Assembly (NCBI GenBank): GCA_027306955.1
Contig: DAHUXX010000084.1
Location: 1-6,434, forward strand
Source of the DNA: Acetobacteraceae bacterium
GTDB taxonomy: Bacteria > Pseudomonadota > Alphaproteobacteria > Acetobacterales > Acetobacteraceae
DNA length: 6,434 nt
Direction of reading: 5' to 3'
The translations under genes and the position numbers were made by a program. Below the pieces are notes generated by a model. The model was not told where the DNA came from and searched no databases. It saw only the letters and a list, made by a program, of their open reading frames with translations. Below are positions 6,175 through 6,434 of the stretch, one piece after another (position 1 is the first letter of the stretch; each line of letters opens with the position of its first letter).

Positions 6175-6434
6175 CGCTGCGGGAACATTTGCGCGCGCTG
6201 CTGCGCCGGCAGGAACCGAGCCTGCGCGAGAGCATCGCGGAGTTGGTGGAGGAGGCGGCCGAGACGCCGCCGGCGCCCGGCGAGACGGTCGCGATCGACC
6301 GGCAGGAACGCGCGCTGATCGAAAACGTGCTGCGGCTGCGCGGCAAGACCGCCTATGACGTGATGATCCCGCGCGCGGACATCGTCGCCATGCGGCTCGA
6401 CACCTCGCTTACCGACGCGATCGCGCAGATCCGC
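6171..6434 (+). CDS. corC: CorC/HlyC-like CBS-domain protein, N-terminal 88 residues (partial)
   Basis: The frame runs off the right edge after 88 codons. The N-terminus is charged (LREHLRALLRRQEPSLRE) and is followed by an acidic helix (SIAELVEEA). The family pattern then appears: DRQERALIENVLRLRGKTAYDVMIPRADIVAM, which leads into the first CBS domain near residue 63. This is the soluble CorC/YbeX type, with no N-terminal DUF21 membrane domain. The family has been linked to magnesium/cobalt efflux and, in E. coli, to ribosome-related phenotypes; its biochemical role is unsettled. The GTG at 6171 overlaps the ybeY stop as GTGA and has an SD. An ATG at 6141 would add 10 residues and overlap ybeY by 34 bases. 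The transporter-associated C-terminal domain lies beyond the window, and in related genomes lnt commonly follows. Confidence 0.87.
   Translation, partial: MTLREHLRALLRRQEPSLRESIAELVEEAAETPPAPGETVAIDRQERALIENVLRLRGKTAYDVMIPRADIVAMRLDTSLTDAIAQIR

Overview
This window looks like ordinary chromosomal housekeeping DNA from a high-GC alphaproteobacterium. The gene order plsC, miaB, phoH/ybeZ, ybeY, corC on the plus strand suggests this. So do a GTP cyclohydrolase II-like start, an OmpR-type response regulator and exodeoxyribonuclease III nearby. Strong GC bias, with long open antisense frames under most genes, fits Rhodospirillales and perhaps Acetobacteraceae. The family assignment is inferred from memory of gene neighbourhoods and was not searched. 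I see no mobile element, tRNA, rRNA, CRISPR array or prophage gene.

Layout. Positions 1-145 (minus) hold the N-terminus of a probable RibA that runs off the left edge. Positions 146-349 are a divergent promoter region with a nested palindrome, a repeated TTTGACTTG word and a perfect small hairpin. Positions 350-1078 (plus) encode a 242-residue response regulator with no histidine kinase in view. It converges, with a 24-base gap, on xth at 1103-1906 (minus). Positions 1907-2173 form a second divergent control region with two inverted-repeat structures and a perfect TTGACA hexamer.

From 2174 to the right edge everything reads plus. A possible 25-codon leader ORF has a strong Shine-Dalgarno site and an ATGA overlap with plsC. 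After plsC comes a 156-base gap with two sets of mutually exclusive hairpins. Then miaB, phoH, ybeY and corC follow with overlapping ends (4, 11 and 4 bases), so translation of the last four is probably coupled.

How they work together. miaB modifies tRNA, and PhoH/YbeZ with YbeY is associated with RNA and ribosome maturation. CorC is an envelope/ion-related CBS protein, and plsC makes phosphatidic acid for membranes. The cluster therefore joins translation quality to envelope synthesis, as in the ybeZ-ybeY-ybeX(corC) cluster of other proteobacteria.

I found no convincing new multi-gene system. The most notable unexplained signals are non-coding or very small: the coupled leader ORF before plsC with its in-frame 15-bp tandem repeat, and the competing hairpins before miaB.
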